From NCBI RefSeq assembly GCF_003438495.1, contig NZ_QSSH01000042.1:1-12175 (forward strand): 12,175 bases of DNA, written 5' to 3'. Below, one piece after another: positions 6,188 through 12,175 of the stretch. The notes beneath the pieces were generated by a model. The model was given only the letters and a program-made list of their open reading frames with translations, had not been told where the DNA came from and searched no databases. The stretch's first letter is position 1, and every line of letters begins with the position of its first letter. The position numbers and the translations under genes were made by a program. Origin of the DNA: Collinsella sp. TF05-9AC. Its GTDB lineage: Bacteria; Actinomycetota; Coriobacteriia; Coriobacteriales; Coriobacteriaceae.

Positions 6188-7753
6188 ATGACACCTGCGC
6201 GCTTTGAAATCGGACAAAAGCACAAGCAGGAGAGCGAGGCGGGTTCCAAGGCTAGTTGGAACACGCCTCGTTCCGATTCACGGCCAACGATGAGCTATCC
6301 CTCGCGCATGGCACTTGCTTTTGCTCTGACATCGCTCATGACAGTATTGGTGCTGGTGGGCGTTGTCTCTGTTGTGTGGGGCACGGTCTTTTCGGATTAC
6401 ACACGCTCCAATATCGTCGAAATCGCAAATTCCGCTGCCGAGAAGTTGGCGACCTCATATGAGGAAAACGGCTCTTGGACCGCGGGAGAACTGCGCACGG
6501 TCGCAACGTCGAGTTTGGTTTCCGACGATCTGGGCATGCAGGTCGTCAATAAAAAGGGCGTGATCGTTTATGACGATTCCTGGCCCTCGGCAAGCGCCAC
6601 CGCCGATGTACGCGAAAACCAGGCTACGACCGACGACACGAGCGGCAAGAGGGCATCGCATAGCCCGGTCTCGTCTGCTCCAACCGACTCCGATAGCGTT
6701 GCTAACGTCGAGATTGTAACGTCTTCCGGCGAGCATGTCGGACAGGTAAAGCTGTGGGCCATCGGCTCCGACGCTCTGCTCACCAAGGCGGACTCTGCGT
6801 TTAGGGAGAAGACCTTTAACGCCATGGCCCTCGCCGCGGTTGTTGCAATCTGCATTTCGGTCGTTATCGGATCGCTCGTGTCGCGCATGCTCACCAAGCC
6901 GATTCATCGCATCACCAGTACCGCAAAGCAAATCCGTGACGGCGACCTGTCGGCTCGCACGGGACTGCGCGGTGATGACGAGATCGATCAGCTGGGTGAG
7001 ACCTTCGATGAGATGGCCACTTCGCTCGAGAAGGATATGAAACACGAGAAGCGCCTGACCTCAGACGTTGCACACGAGCTTCGCACGCCGCTTATGGCCA
7101 TGCTCGCAACGGTCGAGGCCATGCAGGATGGCGTGTATCCCACCGACGATGAGCATTTGGAGACCGTTGCTTCCGAGACGCGTCGCCTGGCTCGTCTGGT
7201 GCAGCAGATGCTCGACCTATCGCGTATGGAAAACAGCACGGCTCCGCTCAATCTAGAACCGGTGGACATGGTTCCGTTCGTGCGATCGATTGTGAATGGC
7301 CAGGAGCGCCTGTTTGCCGACCGTGACCTGCGTTTGCGCTTTGCAGATGAGACGCAGGGCCACGATGACGTTGTCGAGGCAGATCCCGACATGATCACGC
7401 AATGTGTTATCAACCTCATGAGCAACGCCATGCGCTACACCCCCGAGGGCGGTTGGGTCGTGGTGTCGGTGCTCAGTGACCGCAGGCACGTCAGCATTGC
7501 CGTTTCTGATACCGGCATCGGTATTGCCAAGGACGATCTGTCGCGCATTTTCGGGCGGTTTTGGCGCGCCGATGCCAGCCGCGCCCGCGAAGCTGGCGGC
7601 CTGGGCGTCGGCCTCGCCGTGACCAAGCAGATTGTCGAGCGTCACCATGGCTACATATCCGTGGAGTCGGAGCTTGGAAAGGGTACGACTTTTACAATTC
7701 ATCTGCCCCGCGAGCACACGGCAGACGCGGCATCTACTACAATGGAGCACTAG
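6188..7753 (+). CDS. Sensor histidine kinase (HAMP-HisKA-HATPase)
   Basis: A 521-residue membrane sensor kinase and the partner of the adjacent response regulator. A polar cytoplasmic N-terminus of about 40 residues is followed by TM1 (about 41-66). An external domain (about 67-208) contains a Ser/Thr/Asp-rich, probably disordered, stretch (132-170). Then come TM2 (about 212-230) and a HAMP linker (about 231-283). The HisKA domain has the phosphorylated His296 in VAHELRTPL. The ATPase domain has the N box (NLMSNAMRYTPEGG, 409-422), G1 box DTGIGI (441-446), F box (FGRFW) and G2 box GGLGVGLAV (470-478). All catalytic boxes are intact. It resembles the large envelope-sensing kinases of Gram-positives; no specific signal can be named. 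The start has an AGGGA site at 6175-6179, overlapping the regulator's stop, so the two genes are cotranscribed. Confidence 0.94.
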   Translation: MTPARFEIGQKHKQESEAGSKASWNTPRSDSRPTMSYPSRMALAFALTSLMTVLVLVGVVSVVWGTVFSDYTRSNIVEIANSAAEKLATSYEENGSWTAGELRTVATSSLVSDDLGMQVVNKKGVIVYDDSWPSASATADVRENQATTDDTSGKRASHSPVSSAPTDSDSVANVEIVTSSGEHVGQVKLWAIGSDALLTKADSAFREKTFNAMALAAVVAICISVVIGSLVSRMLTKPIHRITSTAKQIRDGDLSARTGLRGDDEIDQLGETFDEMATSLEKDMKHEKRLTSDVAHELRTPLMAMLATVEAMQDGVYPTDDEHLETVASETRRLARLVQQMLDLSRMENSTAPLNLEPVDMVPFVRSIVNGQERLFADRDLRLRFADETQGHDDVVEADPDMITQCVINLMSNAMRYTPEGGWVVVSVLSDRRHVSIAVSDTGIGIAKDDLSRIFGRFWRADASRAREAGGLGVGLAVTKQIVERHHGYISVESELGKGTTFTIHLPREHTADAASTTMEH

Positions 7754-7811
7754 CTTTTCGCTATTCGGTGAAGGAGGGGCCGCGTCCCTGCCGCTCCGAG
7801 TTTGCGAAAAT

Positions 7812-7833
7812 ATGCGGGAAAGAACCCGCATTT
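7812..7833 (+). terminator. Weak terminator-like hairpin after the kinase gene
   Basis: ATGCGGG (7812-7818) pairs with CCCGCAT (7825-7831) around an AAAGAA loop, followed by only three T residues. It lies between the kinase stop and the purC ribosome site, and could partly separate the two units or act as a purC leader structure. Confidence 0.4.
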
Positions 7834-7862
7834 CTGTCGTATTTAGGTAAGGAGTGACTCAC

Positions 7863-8750
7863 GTGACAACGATGGAGCGTCGTCCGGATTCCCGTGGCAA
7901 GGTTCGTGATATTTACGATGCCGGTGAAAACCTGCTGATGGTCGCCACCGACCGCATTTCTGCGTTCGACTTCATTCTTCCCGACGAGATTCCGTTTAAG
8001 GGAGAGGTGCTCAATCGCATCTCGGCATTCTGGTTCGATAAGTTTGCCGACATCGTCCCCAACCATCTCGTTTCCATCGACCCGGCGGATTTCCCCGAGG
8101 AGTTTGCTGAGTATCGTGACTACCTCGCTGGCCGCGCCATGCTGGTTAAGAAGGCCCAGACGATTCCTATCGAGTGCATCGTCCGCGGCTATCTGACCGG
8201 TTCGGGCAAGAAGACCTACGACGAGAACGGCACCGTCTGCGGCATCCAGCTGCCTGAGGGCCTGACCGAGGCTTCCAAGCTTCCCGAGCCGTTGTTCACG
8301 CCGTCCACGAAGGCCGAGATCGGTGACCACGACGAGAACATCTCGTTCGAGCGTTGCTGCGAGATCGTGGGCGAGGACATCGCCACGCAGATTCGTGACC
8401 TTTCCCTCAAGATCTACAAGGCCGCTGCCGAGTACGCCGCGACCCGTGGCATCATCATTGCCGACACCAAGTTCGAGTTTGGTGTTATTGATGGCAAGGT
8501 CACGCTGATCGACGAGTGCCTCACGCCCGACTCCAGCCGTTTCTGGCCTGCTGCCAGCTACGAGGAGGGCAAGATCCAGCCTAGCTACGACAAGCAATTC
8601 GTCCGCAATTGGCTCAAGGCCAACTGGGATATGACGGGGGAGACCCCGCACCTGCCCGCCGAAGTCATCGATGGCACGTCCGAGCGCTATCGCGAGGCCT
8701 TCCAGATCATCACCGGCTCCCAGTTCACAAGCATGAAGGAGAACGCATAA
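7863..8750 (+). CDS. purC: SAICAR synthase PurC (long form)
   Basis: PurC joins CAIR and aspartate with ATP to give SAICAR, the substrate of PurB. The 295-residue protein is of the longer type seen in actinobacteria and in yeast Ade1, rather than the roughly 240-residue E. coli form. The N-terminal nucleotide region reads RGKVRDIYDAG...LLMVATDRISAFDF. The family signatures are present: IPIECIVRGYLTGS (101-114) and IADTKFEFG (199-207), followed by LIDECLTPDSSRFW. The GTG at 7863 is chosen because AAGGAG (7849-7854) lies eight bases before it; the in-frame GTG at 7854 overlaps that site, and the ATG at 7872 is rather far away. The stop is immediately followed by the GTG of the next gene. Confidence 0.95.
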   Translation: MTTMERRPDSRGKVRDIYDAGENLLMVATDRISAFDFILPDEIPFKGEVLNRISAFWFDKFADIVPNHLVSIDPADFPEEFAEYRDYLAGRAMLVKKAQTIPIECIVRGYLTGSGKKTYDENGTVCGIQLPEGLTEASKLPEPLFTPSTKAEIGDHDENISFERCCEIVGEDIATQIRDLSLKIYKAAAEYAATRGIIIADTKFEFGVIDGKVTLIDECLTPDSSRFWPAASYEEGKIQPSYDKQFVRNWLKANWDMTGETPHLPAEVIDGTSERYREAFQIITGSQFTSMKENA

Positions 8751-9326
8751 GTGAGTACCCGTAGCGCCACGAACAAGCGCACGCAATCCCACGAAGTTAC
8801 CGGGGTTGCGCGCAAGTCTGCCGCATCTGCTAAGCCCGCCCGCCAAGCAGCGAGCTCCGTTCGCATCGTGCCGGCTTCGTCTAAGGCACGCCGCAAAGAG
8901 CTCGAGAAGGGCGAGAACCTCGAGGGCCTCTCTAAAGAGGAGAAGCGCGCCCGCAAGGCCAAGCAGCGCGCCAAGGAGGACCGCATCTATACGGTGTCGA
9001 ATATCCTCCTCAAGCAGGACGAGGACTACACCAAGCGCCGTCGCATCTGGTGGATTGTGCTCGCCATTGGCATGGTGCTCGTCGTGGCAATTTGGGCCTC
9101 GCTGTACTTCGCTCCCGCTGGCATGGTGTCCAGCCCTGTCCAGATGGTCGGCATCGTTTTGTCCTATGTCATCATCCTAGGTGACTTTATCTACGACTTC
9201 GCTCGTATTCGTCCCTTGCGCAACATGTACCGCGCGCAGGCCGAGGGCATGTCCGAGAACAAGCTCAACGCTCTTATTGAGCGCGCGGCTGCCGAGGAGG
9301 ACCAGAAGGACTCCAAGAAGAAGTAG
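8751..9326 (+). CDS. Small two-TM membrane protein of unknown function, purC operon
   Basis: A 191-residue protein that I do not recognise as a named family. Residues 1-98 are hydrophilic and strongly basic. They include an Ala/Ser-rich stretch and a Lys/Arg/Glu-rich helix (about 44-80) that may be coiled coil or bind nucleic acid or acidic lipids. Two hydrophobic segments follow (about 99-121 and 129-150), and then a charged tail ending in three lysines. The two helices form a hairpin, with both ends probably cytoplasmic. The GTG start directly abuts the purC stop, and its ribosome site AAGGAG (8736-8741) lies inside purC, so translation is coupled. A strong terminator closes the unit at 9357-9387. 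A link to purine synthesis is suggested only by position; it may be a lineage-specific envelope protein. Confidence 0.8.
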   Translation: MSTRSATNKRTQSHEVTGVARKSAASAKPARQAASSVRIVPASSKARRKELEKGENLEGLSKEEKRARKAKQRAKEDRIYTVSNILLKQDEDYTKRRRIWWIVLAIGMVLVVAIWASLYFAPAGMVSSPVQMVGIVLSYVIILGDFIYDFARIRPLRNMYRAQAEGMSENKLNALIERAAAEEDQKDSKKK

Positions 9327-9356
9327 CGTTTGCATACATACTTATCGCTAAGATAT

Positions 9357-9387
9357 AAGGCGCGTCGTTTTTGCGGCGCGCCTTTTT
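9357..9387 (+). terminator. Rho-independent terminator of the purC operon
   Basis: AAGGCGCG (9357-9364) pairs with CGCGCCTT (9377-9384), extended inward by three more pairs, with a short T-rich loop and a run of five T residues (9383-9387). It lies about 30 bases after the stop of the two-TM protein gene. Confidence 0.92.
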
Positions 9388-9415
9388 ACTGTTCTATAGA
9401 TAGATGGAGTGGCAC

Positions 9416-10696
9416 ATGATTCGAGCTGCCCTGACGGTCGAAGAGGCTCTGGAGGGCATGAAGGCCCTGGAGCCCAAGATTAAAAACTACGCGCGCCTGG
9501 TCGTCCGCAAGGGCGTAAACGTCAAGCCCGGCCAGGAGGTCGTCGTTCAGTCTCCGGTCGAGTGCGCGCCGTTTGCGCGCGTGGTGGTCGCGGAGGCCTA
9601 TGCTGCCGCCGCCGGCCACGTGACGGTCATTTGGGCCGATGATGCCGTGACGAGGCTCACGTACGAGCATGTCGAGAAAAGCTATTTTGAGCAGACACCC
9701 GAGTGGAAGCGCATGCAGCTGGATTCCTTGGCCCAGGATGGTGCCTGCTTTGTCTTTATCGAAGGTGCGGATCCTGCGGCCCTCAAGGGCATCGATCCAG
9801 CCAAGCCGGCCGCGGCATCAAAGGCGAGGAATACGCAGTGCAAAGTTTTCCGCCGTGGACTGGATTACAACATCAATCCGTGGTGCATCGCCGGCGCTCC
9901 GGTCGTGGCTTGGGCGCACGAGGTGTTCCCAGGAGACGCCGATGAGGTTGCAATCTATAAACTATGGAATGCGATTCTGCACACCGCGCGCGCCGATGGC
10001 CAGGACCCGGAGAGCGACTGGGAACTCCATGACGCCGCATTCGAAAAGAACCTGCGTTTCCTGAACGACAATCGTTTCGACTACTTGCATTACACCGCGG
10101 CAAATGGAACCGATCTGACGATTGGCATGACGAAGGGTCACGAGTGGGCCGGCGGCAAGGGCAAGACGCCCGATGGACACCCCTTCTTCCCCAACATTCC
10201 CACCGAGGAAGTCTTCACCTCGCCCGATCGCATGCGCGCCGACGGTATCGTGTACTCGGCCATGCCGCTCATCCACCACGGCAATAAAGTCGAAGATTTT
10301 TGGATTAAGTTCGAGGGCGGCCGCGTGGTGGACTACGACGCCCGCGTGGGCAAGGCAACGCTTGCGAGCATTATTGACACCGATGAAGGTGCCGCTCATC
10401 TGGGCGAGGTCGCGCTCATTTCCAAGAACACTCCGATCCGCGAAAGCGGCGTTCTGTTCTATGACACGCTCTATGACGAGAACGCTAGCTGCCATCTCGC
10501 GCTAGGTGTCGGTTTCCCCGAATGCATCGAGGGTGGGTATGACATGTCCAAGGAGGAGCTCCTGGAGCATGGTGTTAACGTCTCGAGCACGCACGTCGAT
10601 TTTATGATCGGCACGGACGACATCGATATTACGGGCATTACGCCTGATGGACGTGAAGTTGTGATTTTCCAGAACGGCCAATGGAGTTGGGAATAG
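9416..10696 (+). CDS. M29-family metallo-aminopeptidase
   Basis: A 426-residue leucyl/broad-specificity aminopeptidase of the thermophilic (M29) family, a cytoplasmic enzyme using two metal ions to remove N-terminal residues from peptides. The expected metal ligands and catalytic acids are visible: the Glu264/Glu265 region in NIPTEEVFTSPD, Glu331 in GEVALI, His360 in ENASCHLALG, and His393 and Asp395 in STHVDFMIG. The typical N-terminal region (KNYARLVVRKGVNVKPGQEVVV) is present, and no signal peptide is seen, consistent with a cytoplasmic location. Length matches the family. The ATG at 9416 is chosen because GGAG (9406-9409) lies six bases before it; the upstream in-frame ATG at 9404 overlaps that site and has none of its own. 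The gene stands alone after the purC-operon terminator. Its 3' end contains the -35 element of the tRNA-Lys promoter. Confidence 0.93.
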   Translation: MIRAALTVEEALEGMKALEPKIKNYARLVVRKGVNVKPGQEVVVQSPVECAPFARVVVAEAYAAAAGHVTVIWADDAVTRLTYEHVEKSYFEQTPEWKRMQLDSLAQDGACFVFIEGADPAALKGIDPAKPAAASKARNTQCKVFRRGLDYNINPWCIAGAPVVAWAHEVFPGDADEVAIYKLWNAILHTARADGQDPESDWELHDAAFEKNLRFLNDNRFDYLHYTAANGTDLTIGMTKGHEWAGGKGKTPDGHPFFPNIPTEEVFTSPDRMRADGIVYSAMPLIHHGNKVEDFWIKFEGGRVVDYDARVGKATLASIIDTDEGAAHLGEVALISKNTPIRESGVLFYDTLYDENASCHLALGVGFPECIEGGYDMSKEELLEHGVNVSSTHVDFMIGTDDIDITGITPDGREVVIFQNGQWSWE

Positions 10697-10715
10697 TTCC
10701 AGACCGTGGTACAAT
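10687..10715 (+). promoter_or_regulatory. Probable promoter of tRNA-Lys
   Basis: TTGGGA (10687-10692) and TACAAT (10710-10715) are separated by 17 bases, nine bases before the tRNA 5' end. The -35 lies in the last codons of the aminopeptidase gene. Confidence 0.6.
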
Positions 10716-10724
10716 GCCACCCGC

Positions 10725-10797
10725 GGGCCGTTAGCTCAGCTGGCAGAGCAGGGGACTTTTAATCCCAAGGTCCAGGGTTCGAACCCCTGACGGCCCA
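10725..10797 (+). tRNA. tRNA-Lys (anticodon TTT)
   Basis: A full cloverleaf: the acceptor pairs GGGCCGT with ACGGCCC; the D-stem is GCTC/GAGC; the anticodon loop CTTTTAA gives anticodon TTT; and the T-arm has stem CAGGG/CCCTG and loop TTCGAAC. The discriminator is A. CCA is not encoded (the tRNA is followed by CCC), unlike the tRNA-Gly here. The first anticodon-stem pair is a G-A mismatch. Its 3' part is duplicated downstream at 10960-10984. Confidence 0.96.
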
Positions 10798-10811
10798 CCC
10801 AAAGATTGTTG

Positions 10812-10842
10812 AGACGGTCAACTTCGGTTGGCCGTCTTTTTT
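10812..10842 (+). terminator. Rho-independent terminator of tRNA-Lys
   Basis: AGACGGTCAAC (10812-10822) pairs with GTTGGCCGTCT (10827-10837), with one wobble, around a TTCG tetraloop, followed by a T run to 10842. Confidence 0.93.
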
Positions 10843-10855
10843 GTCGCCCTTTCAT

Positions 10856-10984
10856 GGGTTCGAACCCGTCGGGGCGCGGAGCTGAATAAACGCGCGAGCG
10901 TTTGCCAGCGCAGCGCGCAAGGCGCGAAAGCGCCGCAGCGGCCGCCTGCGAAGCAGGCTGAACCCCCGACGGCCCACCCAAAGA
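10856..10984 (+). repeat. tRNA-tail-associated hairpin element, copy 2
   Basis: The element begins 13 bases past the tRNA-Lys terminator with GGGTTCGAACCC (10856-10867), a T-arm-like palindrome also found in the tRNA itself. Hairpins follow: stem AAACGC with a GCGA loop (10888-10903); stem GGCGC with a GAAA loop (10921-10934); the palindrome GCGGCCGC (10938-10945); and stem GCCTGC with a GAA loop (10944-10958). CCGTCGGGG (10866-10874) is a perfect 9-bp inverted repeat of CCCCGACGG (10964-10972), bounding the element. It is collinear with copy 1: the first 20 bases from TCGAACCCG match at 16 positions, with only transitions between them, and the third GAA-loop stem has changed sequence but still pairs. 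Confidence 0.6.
10960..10984 (+). repeat. Direct duplicate of the tRNA-Lys 3' end
   Basis: These 25 bases repeat 10781-10805 with one difference (C for T at the eighth base). They cover the 3' half of the T-arm, the acceptor 3' strand, the discriminator and eight bases beyond. The distance between copies is 179 bases. Such a duplicate looks like an attachment-site scar from site-specific recombination at a tRNA gene, or part of the repeat element itself. Confidence 0.65.
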
Positions 10985-10996
10985 AAGGAAAACGAA

Positions 10997-11795
10997 ATGA
11001 AAACAGACAGATACGGAATTAGCGGCAGCACATTAAAGATAATAGCGGCCATTTCGATGGTTCTCGATCATGTAAGCAGGATCGTCCTGACCAATGGAAT
11101 CATGACTCACGCATCGTACAATCAGATATCAGACGAGCAGTGGGCGATTCTAAGCGAGGCTTCGGATGTGCTTCATGTTCTTGGCAGAATTGCATTTCCC
11201 TTATTTTGCTTTTTGATAGTTGAGGGATTTTTGCATACTCATGACATAAAGAAGTACCTGCGAAATATGCTTGTCTTCGCAATCATTGCGGAGCCCATAT
11301 ACGATTTCGTTCAAACCGGGCAACTATTCGACCTTCGGCAACAAAATGTTATGTGTGAGCTCCTGCTTTCCCTTGGTCTTTTTGATTATTCTGGAAAAGA
11401 TACAAAGTCTTTCAAAATGGAAGAGGCACATCGCAGAATTTGCTCTGATTGTTTTGATAGCACTGGCAGCTGAATACACTAAACTAGATGGCGGCGTGTA
11501 TGGCATTCTGCTTGTGGCTGCATTCTATTTATTCCACGACAGCAAGGCCAAGATGTTCTTTGCTGCAGTATGCGTAGTGCTCCTTTCGTCATGCCATATA
11601 GTTGGCGGCGGATTTGAGTTTGCTACAGCTAATGTATTTAATCCTGATGTTGCTGCCGCGGTCGTTTCGTTGCTGCTTATCAATCTTTATAATGGCAAGC
11701 GAGGGCTGAAGCTGAAATACTTCTTCTACGTTTTCTATCCGGCACATCTTGCTCTGCTTTATGGTGTCTCACTTATTGTTTTGAACTGTCTTTAA
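10997..11795 (+). pseudogene. TraX-family membrane protein gene with a frameshift
   Basis: The first frame encodes TraX-like sequence up to about residue 128: STLKIIAAISMVLDHVSR, then LGRIAFPLFCFLIVEGF, HDIKKYLRNMLVFAIIAEPIYDF and NVMCELLLSLG. The family sequence continues in the next frame: LIILEKIQ, then GGVYGILLVAAFYLF and a C-terminal KYFFYVFYPAHLALLYG. Removing one T from the T5 run at 11379-11383 joins the two halves into one multi-helix protein of about 265 residues, close to the usual family size. As read, translation would stop at 11473 with a short aberrant tail. TraX in F plasmids acetylates pilin; chromosomal homologues are membrane proteins probably with acyltransferase-like roles, mostly uncharacterised. 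The start has AAAGGA seven bases upstream. The gene is visibly AT-richer than its neighbours and lies just beyond a tRNA, suggesting transfer. A sequencing error in the homopolymer cannot be excluded. Confidence 0.82.
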
Positions 11796-12096
11796 TAACT
11801 CTCAAACAAGTCTCTGAAAGCAGAAACAAACTGACCCTAAGACTGCTTGTGATTTTCCGGAAGACCTGAGAGATGCGAGGATAGACAACGAGGGCTGCAG
11901 AAAGATGCTTCTCAGTTCTCTGGCGGATCGCACGTATCTGTATGAGGATCACTTCCGCACACTCATTAATAGCAGTGATAAACACGGCAGATCCTCAAAA
12001 CATGGGACTGCGGAGGTCGAACGATGCTTCGACAGCATGAATGGCAGCGAGAAAGTGAGTTCGGAAACATCCTTTGGATGCTCCACCATAGAACAG
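11796..12096. other. Stretch after traX without a recognised gene
   Basis: About 300 bases of lower GC. One forward frame is open from about 11818 to 12117, with an ATG at 11905 that would give 70 residues. It lacks a clear ribosome site, has no recognisable motif and ends inside the terminator stem. It may be a decayed gene fragment of the same transferred segment. Nothing convincing was seen on the minus strand. Confidence 0.35.
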
Positions 12097-12127
12097 AAAG
12101 CGATCGACTCCGGTTGATCGCTTTTTT
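12097..12127 (+). terminator. Rho-independent terminator
   Basis: AAAGCGATCGAC (12097-12108) pairs with GTTGATCGCTTT (12113-12124), with one wobble, around a TCCG loop, followed by a T run to 12127. It probably ends the transcript containing traX, which suggests the 300 bases before it are transcribed. Confidence 0.88.
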
Positions 12128-12144
12128 GTTCAAGACTTTAGTCT

Positions 12145-12165
12145 GCTGGCCGCGCAGCGGCCAGC
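12145..12165. terminator. GC-rich hairpin, possible terminator
   Basis: GCTGGCCGC (12145-12153) pairs with GCGGCCAGC (12157-12165) around a GCA loop and is followed by TTTAAA. The T run is short, and the AT-rich flanks could serve either strand. It may end a convergent gene beyond the window. Confidence 0.45.
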
Positions 12166-12175
12166 TTTAAACCAC

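Noticed and set aside
5460..6194. Open frame antisense to the response regulator
   Set aside because: The sense frame has a complete receiver and winged-helix domain; the antisense frame is a codon-bias shadow.
7761..8846. Long open frame antisense to purC and the following gene
   Set aside because: Same cause as above. It spans two genes and an intergenic hairpin and has no recognisable domain.
9371..9400. TTGCGG and TATAGA as a promoter for the aminopeptidase gene
   Set aside because: The -35 lies inside the terminator stem, and the start point would fall within the ribosome site, leaving no usable leader.
10736..10981. Small minus-strand open frame over tRNA-Lys and its tail
   Set aside because: Its sequence is the translation of the tRNA in reverse, a common spurious prediction.
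11773..11985. Minus-strand open frame after traX
   Set aside because: It overlaps the end of traX, has no recognisable motif and shows no clear ribosome site.

Overview
The window looks like a chromosomal segment from a moderately GC-rich Actinomycetota, most likely a Coriobacteriia gut commensal of the Collinsella type. That assignment is an inference. It rests on GC-rich codon use, a Cna-B/SpaA-type surface protein with a thioester (TQXA) head, a long-form PurC, an M29 aminopeptidase and a Tat-exported lipoprotein. No marker gene such as 16S rRNA is present to prove it.

Layout, left to right. Positions 1-49 look like the terminal repeats of an insertion sequence. This abuts, and apparently truncates, a minus-strand gene for a secreted thioester adhesin (47-1684), leaving it without its last domain and any wall anchor. 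A short intergenic region leads to tRNA-Gly(CCC), a strong terminator and a hairpin-rich repeat. Next comes purB (2351-3697), followed by a coupled pair: a TSCPD-domain protein and a Tat lipoprotein whose start codon overlaps the preceding stop. An OmpR-type response regulator and its sensor histidine kinase follow (5454-7753). Then purC is tightly joined to a small two-TM protein and closed by a terminator at 9357-9387. The M29 aminopeptidase (9416-10696) contains the promoter of tRNA-Lys(TTT) at its 3' end. tRNA-Lys is followed by a terminator, a second hairpin-rich repeat and a near-exact duplicate of the tRNA-Lys 3' end. The right end is AT-richer and holds a TraX-family membrane protein gene broken by a one-base frameshift in a T5 run, about 300 bases with no recognisable gene, and two hairpins.

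Functional links. PurB and PurC belong to the same part of de novo purine synthesis: PurC makes SAICAR and PurB cleaves it to AICAR, and PurB also acts on adenylosuccinate. They are not in one operon here. The two-component pair between them is typical of a cell-envelope or stress sensor; its signal and regulon cannot be read from the sequence.

The most unusual feature is a pair of related elements (about 2112-2245 and 10856-10984). Each lies 11-13 bases beyond the terminator of a tRNA gene, in the same orientation. Each starts with a tRNA T-arm-like sequence and continues into a collinear series of small hairpins. The hairpin stems differ between copies but still pair, and loops of the GCGAAGC or GCGAAAGC type recur. 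The second copy ends in a 25-nt duplicate (24/25 identical) of the tRNA-Lys 3' end. They look like a structured, tRNA-tail-associated repeat family of unknown function.
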